Source: CAZEHS01 sp964424355 (lineage in GTDB: Bacteria; Bacillota; Clostridia; Peptostreptococcales; Acidaminobacteraceae). From it: a DNA stretch of 64,000 nt. Positions 24,808 through 32,254 of this stretch are shown one piece after another. The notes below the pieces were generated by a model that ran no database searches, had not been told where the DNA came from, and saw nothing but the letters and a program-made list of their open reading frames with translations. Position 1 is the stretch's first letter. Every line of letters begins with the position of its first letter. The stretch covers positions 1 to 64,000 of the forward strand of contig CAYRIO010000010.1 of assembly GCA_964424355.1 (NCBI GenBank), written 5' to 3'. The translations under genes and the position numbers were made by a program.

Positions 24808-25668
24808 ATGCTGACCAATATGGAAGTCCTCGAACTGGAAAAGTTCGCTACGGCCATCCGGCTGGAAACGCTTAAAGAGATCAAGAACCTGGGCTTCGGC
24901 CATATCGGCGGTGCAGCATCCGTCATCGAACTGATGGCCGTGCTGTACGGAAAGGTCATGAACATCGATCCGGCAAAACCGGATTGGCCAGACCGTGATT
25001 ACCTGGTCTGTTCCAAGGGACATGCCGGTCCCACGATTTATGCGACTCTGGCATTGAAGGGGTATTTCCCCATGGAGATGCTGACCACCCTCAATAAGAA
25101 CGGCACAAAACTCCCCAGCCACTGCGACCGACTGCTGACTGTCGGTATCGATATGACAACCGGCTCCCTGGGGCAGGGCGCCTCCTCATCCATGGGGATT
25201 GCCTGCGGCCACCGGCTGAACGGCCGAAAGAACACCACTTATCTGGTGCTGGGAGATGGGGAACTCAATGAAGGGCAGGTTTGGGAAGCGGCGATGTTCG
25301 CCTCCCATCAAAAGCTGGATAACCTGATCGCCTTTGTGGATGAGAACAAGAAACAGCTGGACGGGTATACCAAGGATATCAATGACCTGGGCTGCATCAA
25401 AACCAAGTTTGAATCCTTCGGGTGGCATGCCCAGTATGTAAAAGGCGACGACGTTCTGGCCATCTACAATGCCATTCAGAAAGCAAAAGCCGCTGAAGGC
25501 AAGCCTTCTGTCATTGTCTTGGATACGATCAAAGGCCAGGGCTATCCCTTTGTCGAAGTTCAAATGAGCAACCACCACCTGAGATTCACAGAACATGACC
25601 ATCAATGCGCCGAAGCCGAGATTGCAGCTCTGGAAGCCCGACTCAAGGCTTTCGAGCAGACCGTATAG
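24808..25668 (+). CDS. Transketolase, N-terminal (ThDP PP-domain) subunit
   Basis: A 286-residue subunit corresponding to the first half of transketolase. It contains the N-terminal GHIGGAASVIELMAVLYG, VCSKGHAGPTIYATLALKGY, the ThDP-binding LGDGELNEGQVWEAAMFASHQKLDNLIAFVDENKKQLDG and GKPSVIVLDTIKGQGYPFVE. Two-gene transketolases are common in Clostridia and archaea. ATG 24808 has TGGAGG 6 nt upstream, and a longer frame overlaps pgk. It is followed by its partner at 25679; the two form the active heterotetramer. Confidence 0.93.
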   Translation: MLTNMEVLELEKFATAIRLETLKEIKNLGFGHIGGAASVIELMAVLYGKVMNIDPAKPDWPDRDYLVCSKGHAGPTIYATLALKGYFPMEMLTTLNKNGTKLPSHCDRLLTVGIDMTTGSLGQGASSSMGIACGHRLNGRKNTTYLVLGDGELNEGQVWEAAMFASHQKLDNLIAFVDENKKQLDGYTKDINDLGCIKTKFESFGWHAQYVKGDDVLAIYNAIQKAKAAEGKPSVIVLDTIKGQGYPFVEVQMSNHHLRFTEHDHQCAEAEIAALEARLKAFEQTV

Positions 25669-25678
25669 GAGGTTCGCC

Positions 25679-26647
25679 ATGGCAGTTAAAGTACTTGGAA
25701 CACCGGTGAAAGAATCGGTGGAAATGCGTAAAGCCTATTGCGATACCTTGGTGGAGATGTCCCGCTGCAATCCGGAGATCGTGGTCCTGGATTCTGATCT
25801 GATGAGCTCCATGGGCATGACCCCTTATCTGAAGGAGTTCCCTGATCGGACGTTCAACTGCGGCGTTCAGGAAGCCAATATGATGGGGGTGGCCGCCGGC
25901 CTTTCCGTCGTCGGCAAGATCCCTTACGCCCACACCTTCGGGCCCTTTGCCACCCGGCGCAGCTGTGACCAGATTTTCATGTCCGGCGCCTATGCGCGGG
26001 CGAATGTTCGGATCATCGGATCCGATCCCGGGGTCACTGCGGCCTTCAACGGCGGCACCCACATGCCCTTCGAAGATTTGGGGATCATGCGGTGCATTCC
26101 GGAAATGACCATCATCGAGCCGACGGATGCGGTGATGCTGAAGAATATCATCCATCAAACAGAGAAGCTGTACGGCATGTTCTACATCCGCCTCGTCCGG
26201 AAAGCGGTCATGCAGATCTATGAAGAGGGTTCTACATTTGAAATTGGAAAAGCGGTCACTGTCCGCGAGGGCAGCGATCTGACGATCATGGCCAACGGGA
26301 TCATGGTGCTGGAGGCTGTCAAGGCCCATGATATCCTGAAGGAACAGGGCATCAGCGCCCGGGTACTGAACCCCTTCACCCTGAAGCCCATGGATGCGGA
26401 AGCGGTCATCAAGGCGGCCCGGGAGACCGGAGCCATCGTCACCGCCGAGAACCATAACCATATGAACGGGTTGGGCTCAGCGGTTGCGGAGATTGTCTGT
26501 GAAAGCTGTCCGGTTCCGGTAGGCCGTGTGGGGGTCAAGGACATCTTCGGCCAGGTGGGCAGCGAGGACTATTTACAGAAAACTTATGGCTTAATGGCAG
26601 AAAACATTGTCGAAAAGGCCCTGGACGTATTAAAATTGAAAAAGTGA
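25679..26647 (+). CDS. Transketolase, C-terminal (Pyr/C-domain) subunit
   Basis: A 322-residue subunit with the pyrimidine domain (VLDSDLMSSMGM, FPDRTFNCGVQEANMMGVAAGLSVVGKIPYAHTFGPFATRR) including the catalytic glutamate in VQEANM, and the transketolase C-terminal domain (LTIMANGIMVLEAVKAHDILKEQGISARVLN). It completes the split enzyme that moves two-carbon units among sugar phosphates. AGGAGGTT lies 5 nt before ATG 25679, and the gap to the N-subunit is 10 bp. Confidence 0.93.
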   Translation: MAVKVLGTPVKESVEMRKAYCDTLVEMSRCNPEIVVLDSDLMSSMGMTPYLKEFPDRTFNCGVQEANMMGVAAGLSVVGKIPYAHTFGPFATRRSCDQIFMSGAYARANVRIIGSDPGVTAAFNGGTHMPFEDLGIMRCIPEMTIIEPTDAVMLKNIIHQTEKLYGMFYIRLVRKAVMQIYEEGSTFEIGKAVTVREGSDLTIMANGIMVLEAVKAHDILKEQGISARVLNPFTLKPMDAEAVIKAARETGAIVTAENHNHMNGLGSAVAEIVCESCPVPVGRVGVKDIFGQVGSEDYLQKTYGLMAENIVEKALDVLKLKK

Positions 26648-26649
26648 AT

Positions 26650-26673
26650 GAAAGCCCTTTCATAAGGGCTTTC
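26650..26673 (+). repeat. Hairpin after the transketolase genes
   Basis: Perfect 10-bp stem GAAAGCCCTT/AAGGGCTTTC with a 4-nt loop right after the stop codon. No T-tract follows, so termination may be partial and the malic-enzyme genes may be reached by read-through. Confidence 0.65.
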
Positions 26674-26761
26674 ACTCTATGGAGCTAAGGGTTGGAGTGG
26701 AACTCAAACAGATCGGGAACCCTGCATAAGCTGGGAGTATCCCAAAGAGGAGCGTGCCGAA

Positions 26762-27949
26762 GTGAAACTGAACTATGATGAAATCGCACTGAAACTGCAT
26801 GAGGACAACAAAGGCAAGATCGAAGTGGTCAGCAAGGTTCCCCTGAAAGACCGGACGGATATGTCCACGGCTTACACTCCAGGCGTAGCTGAGCCCTGCC
26901 GCCGTATCCATCAGAATGTTGAAGATGTCTATAAATACACTGCAAAAGGCAACCTGGTAGCCATCATCAGTGACGGCACCGCGGTTCTTGGTCTTGGGGA
27001 TATCGGTCCTGAGGCTGCTCTTCCGGTAATGGAAGGCAAGGCAATCCTGTTCAAACAGTTCGGAAATGTAGATGCGTTTCCACTTTGTATCGCCACCAAG
27101 GATGTAGATGAGATTGTTCAGTTCTGCAAAATGCTTGCACCCACTTTCGGGGGAATCAACCTGGAGGATATTTCCGCGCCCCGCTGCGTACAGATTGAAG
27201 AACGTCTCAAAGCCGAACTGGATATCCCTGTTTTCCACGATGACCAACACGGAACGGCAGTCGTTGTAAGTGCAGGTCTTATCAACGCACTCAAGATCGT
27301 CGGCAAGAAATTCGAGAACATCAAAGTTGTAATCAACGGTGCAGGGGCTGCAGGCGGCTCCATCGTGCAGATGCTCATGGACCTTGGGGTTCAGGACGTT
27401 ATCATGTGCGACCGTTCCGGGATCCTCAGCCGTGATATCGTCAATGGAAACTGGTTGAAGGACAAGCTTGCAAACATGACCAACAAAAACTGCGTTAAAG
27501 GCACACTGGCAGATGCCATGGTGGGCACAGATGTGTTCATTGGCGTTTCCGGTCCCAATGTGGTTACACAGGACATGGTCCGCTCAATGGCTGGTGATGC
27601 CATCGTACTGCCAATGGCTAACCCGGATCCGGAGATTCTTCCCGCTCTTGCAAAAGAAGCAGGCGCACGCATCATCGGTACAGGCCGTTCCGATTATCCT
27701 AACCAGATCAACAACGTTCTGGCCTTCCCAGGTATCTTCAGAGGTGCTCTCGATGCCCGGGCTTCCGATATCAACGAGGCCATGAAAGTGGCTGCGGCTT
27801 ATGCCATCGCTGGCCTTATTCCCGAAAATGAAATCAACGAAGAGAACATCATCCCCTATGCACTGGATGAGCGGGTTGCCAACGCGGTTGCCGAAGCTGT
27901 TTACAATGCAGCGTTCGATTCAGGCGTTGCCCGTGTGCCAAGGAAGTGA
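26762..27949 (+). CDS. Malic enzyme, NAD(P)-dependent oxaloacetate-decarboxylating type
   Basis: A 395-residue short bacterial malic enzyme that converts L-malate to pyruvate and CO2. Signature segments are TPGVAEPCRRI, NLVAIISDGTAVLGLGDIGPEAALPVMEGKAILFKQFG, NLEDISAPRCVQIEERL, PVFHDDQHGTAVVVSAGL and the NAD site VVINGAGAAGGSIVQML. It starts with GTG; GAGGAG lies 9 nt before it. I see no clear promoter in the 114-bp gap after transketolase. Its stop overlaps the start of the LarA-family gene, indicating tight coupling to a 2-hydroxyacid racemase. Confidence 0.93.
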   Translation: MKLNYDEIALKLHEDNKGKIEVVSKVPLKDRTDMSTAYTPGVAEPCRRIHQNVEDVYKYTAKGNLVAIISDGTAVLGLGDIGPEAALPVMEGKAILFKQFGNVDAFPLCIATKDVDEIVQFCKMLAPTFGGINLEDISAPRCVQIEERLKAELDIPVFHDDQHGTAVVVSAGLINALKIVGKKFENIKVVINGAGAAGGSIVQMLMDLGVQDVIMCDRSGILSRDIVNGNWLKDKLANMTNKNCVKGTLADAMVGTDVFIGVSGPNVVTQDMVRSMAGDAIVLPMANPDPEILPALAKEAGARIIGTGRSDYPNQINNVLAFPGIFRGALDARASDINEAMKVAAAYAIAGLIPENEINEENIIPYALDERVANAVAEAVYNAAFDSGVARVPRK

Positions 27950-29217
27950 TCCCGGTGTCCGAGCTGAGAACCATTGAACTGAAGTATGCCAAAGGGACCG
28001 TATCCTTCACGTTACCGGAAAAGAATGTGATGGCGGAGCTGATGCCAAACACAGTTTCAGTCGAACTTATCGATGTTCCAGAGGTGAAACGTGCGCTAGC
28101 TGAGCCTATTGGAACTCCAAGACTTCGCGACATTGCCAAGGCCGGTGAGAAGGTGGTCATCGTTACCAGCGACATCACACGGCCCATGCCAAGCTACCGG
28201 GTTCTGCCCGCCGTCATTGACGAGCTGGGCGCTGCCGGTGTTGCCCCGGAGGATATCACCGTGGTGCTGGCTCTGGGAAGTCATCGGGCCCACACGGAAG
28301 AAGAAAAGAAGACGCTGGTCGGTGAACCCGTGTATAATTCAGGGGTCAATGTCATCGACAGCGATATGAACCGCTGTGTGAACCTGGGTCGCTGCAGCAA
28401 CGGCACTCCTGTAGATATCTTTGAACCGGTCGCTACTGCCGACCGCATCGTGTGCCTCGGCAATGTGGAGTACCACTACTTCGCAGGCTACAGCGGCGGT
28501 GCCAAGGCACTGATGCCCGGGGTATCCAGCCATGCGGCCATCCAGGCCAACCATTCCAATATGGTTCACCCGGAAGCCCGGGCAGGGAACCTCACCACCA
28601 ATCCCGTGAGGCAGGATATCGATCAGATTACGGAATTCATCAAGATCGATTTCATCGTCAACGTGGTGCTCAACAGCAAGAAGGAAATCGTCAAGGCTGT
28701 GGCCGGGCACTGGAAAGAGGCCCATCGGGCCGGGTGTGCCTTCCTGGATACCCTGTACGGCATCCCGGTGGAAAAGAAGGCGGATATCGTCATCGTCACT
28801 CCCGGCGGGTTCCCCAAGGACATCAACCTCTACCAGTCCCAAAAGGCGCTGGATAACTGCAAGAACGCCGTTCGCGAAGGGGGCATCGTCATCCTTGTGG
28901 CCTCTGCAAAAGAGGGCTTTGGAGAGCACTGCTTCGAAGAGTGGATGCTGACCAAAACCCCGGATGAGATGATTGCCGAGATTAAAAAGAACTTCCGCTT
29001 GGGTGGGCATAAAGCCGCTGCCATCTCCATGGTGCTGAAGAAAGCTCAGGTTTTCTTCGTTTCCGATTGGGAACCGGAGCTGGCACGAAAGGTTAACTTC
29101 GTACCCTTCGCAACTGCGCAGGAAGCGGTGGACGAAGCGCTGAAACAGCAGGGAGCCGATGCAAAGGTATTGATCATGCCAGTTGGCGGGTCTACACTGC
29201 CGTTGGTGCAGGGATAA
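27946..29217 (+). CDS. LarA-family nickel-pincer 2-hydroxyacid racemase, candidate malate racemase
   Basis: A 423-residue LarA-family protein. The catalytic and cofactor residues of lactate racemase fall at the same spacing: EYHYF (His), then Lys 10 residues later in SGGAKALMPG, then His 16 residues after that in SSHAAIQANH, and the Q-x-x-K pair in LYQSQKA. LarA enzymes bind a nickel-pincer nucleotide made by LarB/C/E, none of which is in the window. The family includes lactate, malate and other hydroxyacid racemases. Coupling to malic enzyme suggests D-/L-malate interconversion; inference only. GTG 27946 overlaps the upstream stop; GTG 27955 is an alternative. Confidence 0.88.
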   Translation: MIPVSELRTIELKYAKGTVSFTLPEKNVMAELMPNTVSVELIDVPEVKRALAEPIGTPRLRDIAKAGEKVVIVTSDITRPMPSYRVLPAVIDELGAAGVAPEDITVVLALGSHRAHTEEEKKTLVGEPVYNSGVNVIDSDMNRCVNLGRCSNGTPVDIFEPVATADRIVCLGNVEYHYFAGYSGGAKALMPGVSSHAAIQANHSNMVHPEARAGNLTTNPVRQDIDQITEFIKIDFIVNVVLNSKKEIVKAVAGHWKEAHRAGCAFLDTLYGIPVEKKADIVIVTPGGFPKDINLYQSQKALDNCKNAVREGGIVILVASAKEGFGEHCFEEWMLTKTPDEMIAEIKKNFRLGGHKAAAISMVLKKAQVFFVSDWEPELARKVNFVPFATAQEAVDEALKQQGADAKVLIMPVGGSTLPLVQG

Positions 29218-29229
29218 CTATTCTAAAGT

Positions 29230-29283
29230 AAAAAAACTGCCTCATCGATGATTTTCCACAAATCACTGATGGGGCAGTTTTTG
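29230..29283 (+). terminator. Terminator after the LarA-type gene
   Basis: Long stem with arms AAAAAACTGCCTCATC / GATGGGGCAGTTTTT and inner TGATTT/AAATCA pairing, ending in TTTTT. Also lies 22 bp beyond the 3' end of the convergent YcxB-like gene. Confidence 0.85.
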
Positions 29284-29304
29284 AGTATCACGGTGGTACG
29301 ATGC

Positions 29305-30453
29305 TTATCCAGTACCAATACGGCTGTTGGGCAAGCTCTCCAGAAGGGTTCTTAACCGTTGATAGTCTTCGGGCTTTTCAGAAAACACCCGTTTTGGGAT
29401 CGGGTGCAGCGTATTGGGTGACAGGTGGAGGGCGATGAAGGACGCTGTTTCCTGGATGCTGTGGAGGTCTGTCCAGAGAATGCGGCTGCTTCCGAAGGGG
29501 CCTTCCGCGGTGTAATGATCCGGAAAGATCCGGTAGCGATATTTGATCTTTTCAAGGGTGTCCAGCTTCATCCGGCCTATTTGAAAGCCGGCGATGCAGG
29601 GATACGCCAGGATCATGAACGCCCCGGCCAAGCCGTAAATGACCGCTGATTCCAGACTGCGGGAAAGCGTGATGCTGCACAGGAAGAGCAGGCACCCAAC
29701 GGCAATCATGATTCTTCCTGCCACGCTCCGGACATATTTCTGGAGGGCCAGGCGGGTGATTTCCTGTCGGGTGATGCCGGTTTCAAAATCCAACAGGGGA
29801 AGTGCTTCGGCCGGGGAATCGTTGGTGGTTTCATCCAAGGGGATAGCATCGTCGGAGAGGATCACCGGTGCGGCGGAGGAGCCGCTGCCAAGGGGGAAGT
29901 TCTTCAGCCGAAGTTGTTTCGGAGACATCTGAGTTGTCAGGAGGTTCCGGAAAGCCACCAGCTGACTTTCATCGGGAAAGCATCTACAGGGCACCACATA
30001 AGTCAGCCCCCGAATCAGTGTGATTGCAAAACTGCTGCGATATTCCCGAAGGAGGCGGATGTCTTCCCAGGCGACGAGGAGATCGCTGCTGGCAGAACGG
30101 ATCTCCAATCCGATTTCAGAAAAGCAGAACTGCGCCGGTTGGCGCTGAAGGGGGCTTCGGGTATAGGTATGCTTCATGACCAGGTAATCCGATGTGGGGG
30201 CTCCGAAACGGAGCAGGGCGGTCAGTGCGGCGAGAATTAAAAAGACGTTCCCGACCACTGTGATGAGCTCCCGATCCTCTGGGAGCGGGCTGCTTCCTAA
30301 AAACACCACCACGACAATGAACAAAAGGCCGATCAGGACAGTGGCGAGGGCGTAGATCCAAAAGAAAAATCGCGAGAAGTGCTGTGTCAATCGCCGTTCC
30401 TTGCAGTACAGTTTGAGATCTTTCAGGGTGATTTGGATATGTAATCTGATCAT
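29305..30453 (-). CDS. Tandem YcxB-like membrane protein
   Basis: A 382-residue protein made of two similar modules, each with two transmembrane helices followed by a YcxB-like cytosolic segment. In module 1, helices at about 30-75 (FWIYALATVLIGLLFIVVVVFLG, VFLILAALTALLRFG) precede FSEIGLEIRSASSDLLVAWEDIRLLREY. In module 2, helices (IMIAVGCLLFLCSITL, YGLAGAFMILAYPCIAGF) precede FPDHYTAEGPFGSSRILWTDLHSIQET. The W-(E/T)-D-I/L segment is the YcxB hallmark. Function of YcxB proteins is unknown. The start at 30453 follows AAGGAT; a longer frame to 30522 lacks a ribosome-binding site. Confidence 0.72.
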   Translation of the reverse strand: MIRLHIQITLKDLKLYCKERRLTQHFSRFFFWIYALATVLIGLLFIVVVVFLGSSPLPEDRELITVVGNVFLILAALTALLRFGAPTSDYLVMKHTYTRSPLQRQPAQFCFSEIGLEIRSASSDLLVAWEDIRLLREYRSSFAITLIRGLTYVVPCRCFPDESQLVAFRNLLTTQMSPKQLRLKNFPLGSGSSAAPVILSDDAIPLDETTNDSPAEALPLLDFETGITRQEITRLALQKYVRSVAGRIMIAVGCLLFLCSITLSRSLESAVIYGLAGAFMILAYPCIAGFQIGRMKLDTLEKIKYRYRIFPDHYTAEGPFGSSRILWTDLHSIQETASFIALHLSPNTLHPIPKRVFSEKPEDYQRLRTLLESLPNSRIGTG

Positions 30454-30759
30454 AGGGATCCTTTCAGGAGAGATTTGACCTACAGCGGGGAATTCCAAAT
30501 AGAGACTGCCTGAATGTACCATAAAAAGATGTGAGAGGGCAATGCTGCAAACCTTAAATAAGACTTAAATGCAATTAAATGGATTGGGTGCAGGGGTTAC
30601 CTTCTCCCTAAAAAAGCCACTGGGAGCATGTTGAGCTCCCGGCGGCTTTAAAGGGCAGGATGATTGCGGAGGCGATAAAAGGCAATGAAAATTGCCTCCA
30701 GGTGTGAGATACTTCAAAGGACGCATGAATCAATCCATTCGAGTGAGGGAGCTTTCAAA
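30454..30759. other. Intergenic region with a minus-strand terminator
   Basis: About 300 bp between the YcxB-like gene and the GNAT gene. Apart from the hairpin at 30607-30650 and a possible in-frame upstream start for the GNAT at 30685, I see no gene or RNA. Confidence 0.4.
30607..30650 (-). terminator. Terminator reading on the minus strand
   Basis: 15-bp stem AAAGCCACTGGGAGC / GCTCCCGGCGGCTTT with a 7-nt loop, followed on the minus strand by TTTTTTAGG. It would end transcripts from the kinase/response-regulator operon after they have run antisense through the GNAT gene. Confidence 0.7.
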
Positions 30760-31230
30760 ATGTTGAAATCGGTAAATGATGAAAACCGGAACTGTTTTGT
30801 GAACCTGAGCCAGCAATATGAAGCAGAGTTCGGGCATCTGACGGGAAAACGGCCCGATGCAGACGGCCTTTACCAGATCACTTTGCCGGATGCTGCCCAT
30901 GAAGCGTATCTGGCCGCTGATGAAGCGGGCCAGCCTGTGGGGTTTGCGGTGGTGGATACGGGCAGGGAGCGGTTCGATATTGCGGAGTTCTATGTAATCC
31001 CGGCTCTGCGCAAGGGTCAAATCGGCCGAAAAATGGCGGAGGCGCTCTTCGACAGGTATCCCGGAGCCTGGCAGATACGCCAGATTGAAGGGGCGGATGG
31101 GGCTTACCGGTTTTGGCAGTCGGTAATTGCGGCCTATGCGGCAGGGGATTACACGGATGACATCGAGGCAGATGACGCTTGGGGTCAGGTCAGGATCCAG
31201 CGTTTTGAAAGCCGCTGGCGTATACGCTGA
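30760..31230 (+). CDS. GNAT-family N-acetyltransferase
   Basis: A 156-residue GNAT. The acetyl-CoA-binding motif A appears as IAEFYVIPALRKGQIGRKMAEALFDRYPG (R/K-x-x-G-x-G/A pattern with lysine and glycine placed typically), followed by a characteristic WQIRQ...YRFWQSVIAAY ending. Substrate unknown. GAGGGAG 8 nt upstream supports ATG 30760; ATG 30685 with GGAGG farther upstream is an alternative and would add 25 residues. Its last 41 bp overlap the convergent response-regulator gene. Confidence 0.75.
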   Translation: MLKSVNDENRNCFVNLSQQYEAEFGHLTGKRPDADGLYQITLPDAAHEAYLAADEAGQPVGFAVVDTGRERFDIAEFYVIPALRKGQIGRKMAEALFDRYPGAWQIRQIEGADGAYRFWQSVIAAYAAGDYTDDIEADDAWGQVRIQRFESRWRIR

Positions 31231-32254
31231 TCGAGTCTTCCTCAGGGCGGTAGAGGGCAACTCTGTTTCGGCCATTGTTCTTTCCGGCGTACATGGCCAA
31301 ATCGGCTTCATTGATAATCATATCCACGGTTTTTCCGGAGGCATACTCGGCAATGCCAAAGGTCATGGTGAGCCGGATGGCATTGCCTTCATATTCGAAT
31401 ACCTCCTGCTCCACAGCCTTCCGGATTTTCTCCGCCAGGATGGCGGCCCCCGCCTGATCGGTCTGGGGAAGGAAGGTCAGGAACTCCTCCCCGCCCCATC
31501 GCCCCTGGGTATCCTGTTCCCGGAGGATGGATTGCAGAACGACACTGATATGTTTTAAGACATAATCGCCGCACTGATGACCATAGGAGTCGTTGATCTT
31601 CTTGAAATGGTCGATGTCGCTGAGGATTAGAGCGAAGGGCTTTACAAAGCGTTTCACCCGGATCACTTCATCTTCGATTTTTTTCAGAAGGTATCTCCGG
31701 TTGAACAGCCCTGTCAGGGGATCCGTGATGGAGGCCGTTTCAACCTGAATGATCATTTCCTCCAATTGCGCATTGCTGATCCGAATCACTTCGTTGGCCT
31801 GGTTCAGCCGATGGTTCACTTCCTTGAGCTCCTGATTGGTCTTGATCAAGGCATCCTTGGACAGCTTCAGTTCCAAATGAGTCTTGATCCGAGCCTTCAG
31901 CTCCTCGGAATTGAAGGGCTTTGAGACATAATCCACACCGCCGGCCTGGAATCCTCGGATGATGTCCTCGGTTTCTGTCTTGGCGGTCAGGAAAATAACG
32001 GGGATCTCCTTGAGGAGATCGTCCGCTTTCATGAGTTCGCAGAGTTCATAGCCGTCCATTTCCGGCATCATCACATCCAAGAGGATCAAATCCGGGATAT
32101 CGGCGGATGCGGCCTGCAACGCGGTTTTTCCATCGTTAGCCATAATCCATTCATAGCCGCATTCTTCCATATAGGTGGCAAGCACTTTCAGGTTGTGGGG
32201 ATTGTCATCCACAATCAAGATTTTTAAGGGCATGATTTCAGTCACACGCGTCAC
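31190..32254 (-). CDS. Response regulator with GGDEF diguanylate cyclase output
   Basis: A 354-residue protein. The receiver domain (about 10-128) has acidic pocket DD at 16-17, phosphoacceptor Asp60 in LILLDVMMPEMDG, and Lys112 in SKPF. A coiled-coil linker (130-172) leads to a GGDEF domain: DPLTGLFNRRYL, LSDIDHFKKINDSYGH, and the active GGEEF at 254-258. RxxD (REQD, 245-248) lies five residues before it, so product inhibition by c-di-GMP is expected. It makes c-di-GMP from two GTP when phosphorylated, most likely by the hybrid kinase with which its start codon overlaps by 4 bp. It also overlaps the convergent GNAT by 41 bp. Confidence 0.93.
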   Translation of the reverse strand: MTRVTEIMPLKILIVDDNPHNLKVLATYMEECGYEWIMANDGKTALQAASADIPDLILLDVMMPEMDGYELCELMKADDLLKEIPVIFLTAKTETEDIIRGFQAGGVDYVSKPFNSEELKARIKTHLELKLSKDALIKTNQELKEVNHRLNQANEVIRISNAQLEEMIIQVETASITDPLTGLFNRRYLLKKIEDEVIRVKRFVKPFALILSDIDHFKKINDSYGHQCGDYVLKHISVVLQSILREQDTQGRWGGEEFLTFLPQTDQAGAAILAEKIRKAVEQEVFEYEGNAIRLTMTFGIAEYASGKTVDMIINEADLAMYAGKNNGRNRVALYRPEEDSISVYASGFQNAGS

